The notes under the pieces: model-generated
What the model was told of the DNA's origin: nothing
Seen by the model: only the letters and a program-made list of their open reading frames with translations
Databases searched by the model: none
From: JBKJML01 sp046596415
GTDB lineage: Bacteria; Actinomycetota; Thermoleophilia; Gaiellales; Gaiellaceae
NCBI GenBank assembly: GCA_046596415.1
Contig: JBKJML010000036.1
Coordinates: 1 to 20,745 of the forward strand
Reading direction: 5' to 3'
Length of the DNA: 20,745 bases
Program-made: the position numbers and the translations under genes
In this document: positions 20,326-20,745 of the stretch, piece by piece
Layout of the letters: the number at the start of each line of letters is the position of its first letter
Position numbering within the stretch: position 1 is the stretch's first letter

Positions 20326-20745
20326 CTCCACCCACCTTTTCCTCGAGTCGCTTGAGTGCGCGCGAGAGCCGTGTGGAGGAGGCTGTCGGGCTGATGCCGA
20401 GCACGCGAGCGGTGCTCTCGTTGTCGAGCTCGAGCAGGATCCTCAGGGCGATCACCTCGCGCTCGCCGGCCGTGAGTTCGCCGAGCGCCCGTTCCAGCGA
20501 CGGCGAGAGCCCTTCGACGAAACGAGCGTCCTGTGCCTCGGGGGAGGCCGCCGCCCGCTCACGCCGACGGCGCCGTTCCTCGGTGCGAAACCAGTCGAGC
20601 GCAGTCGTGCGCGCGATCTGGCAGAGCTAGGTGCGGGCATTCCCTCTCGCCGGGTCGAAGCGGCTCCATTGCCGAAACGCCTTCTCGAACGTCTCCGCCG
20701 TCAAGTCCTCGGCCAGCGAGGCATTGCGCGTCAGGTAGACGAGGT
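20312..20745 (-). pseudogene. ECF-type sigma factor, 5' partial with internal stop codon
   Basis: Reading from the window edge: LVYLTRNASLAEDLTAETFEKAFRQWSRF (region 2, the -10-binding part), then NART, a TAG at 20629-20627, then LCQIARTTALDWFRTEERRRRR (end of region 2), and region 4 with LTAGEREVIALRILLELDNESTARVLGISPTASSTRLSRALKRLEE, ending at TGA 20314-20312. The TAG stands where ECF sigma factors have Trp (R-x-W-L-x-x-IAR), so TGG to TAG is the simplest change. The frame is otherwise unbroken over about 430 bases and without repeats. Either the sigma factor is inactivated in this strain, or the base is an error. The 3' end overlaps the DUF4349 gene by 14 bases. Confidence 0.75.

Noticed and set aside
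20452..20640. 62-residue minus-strand ORF starting at 20640
   Set aside because: It is out of frame with the sigma factor, whose homology continues on both sides of the TAG.
1..20745. CRISPR array, tRNA or rRNA genes, complete IS or phage genes
   Set aside because: No regularly spaced repeats, no cloverleaf-like or rRNA sequence and no transposase or integrase motif was seen; the only mobile-looking item is the 38-bp element at 14420-14457.

Overview
The window is GC-rich (roughly 70%) bacterial chromosome. Gene density is very high, GTG starts are common and 4-base ATGA/GTGA overlaps are frequent. The arg gene order, the actinobacterial-looking proteins and the PdtaS/PdtaR-like signalling pair point to an actinomycetota, perhaps a deep-branching class such as Thermoleophilia. 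That placement is inference from gene style; no rRNA is present.

Layout. (1) 26-757, minus: a two-domain rhodanese, divergent from the arginine operon. (2) 790-7608, plus: argC-J-B-D-R-G-H, seven genes joined at all six junctions by 4-base overlaps; argF is absent. An AT-rich palindromic island at 753-784 is the likely ArgR operator. (3) 7651-8352: a secreted SIMPL-domain protein. Its stop codon shares the tetranucleotide CTAG with the stop of the convergent amt gene. (4) 8349-10093, minus: an atypical P-II protein followed by an ammonium channel. (5) 10360-12020, plus: an ABC-2 type exporter pair, then a frameshifted GNAT remnant. (6) 12620-13984, plus: glutamine synthetase of the short alpha type. 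(7) 14092-15395, minus: a PRC-barrel protein and two small membrane proteins. A 38-bp element with 9-bp inverted repeats and an 8-bp direct repeat sits between them. (8) 15446-18779, plus: a CopD-like membrane protein, a GAF/HisKA_2 histidine kinase, a YCII protein, an ANTAR response regulator and a SnoaL-like protein. (9) 18887-19243: a small secreted protein. (10) 19270-20745, minus: a DUF4349 membrane protein, probably an anti-sigma factor, behind an ECF sigma gene that carries an in-frame TAG and runs off the window.

The two biosynthetic themes are arginine synthesis and ammonium assimilation (P-II, Amt, GlnA). The most interesting signal is at the RNA level. The P-II/amt and glnA leaders both appear to have a promoter, a hairpin carrying the same 9-mer (TCGAGGCGA) and a 6-nt loop, an overlapping and mutually exclusive terminator-like hairpin with a U-tract, and then the ribosome binding site. 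This looks like a shared attenuation or antitermination device. An ANTAR protein, of a family that often acts as an RNA-binding antiterminator, is encoded about 4 kb downstream of glnA. The P-II protein lacks the usual modifiable T-loop tyrosine and GlnA is of the normally unadenylylated type, so control at the RNA level would make sense. That link is a hypothesis.
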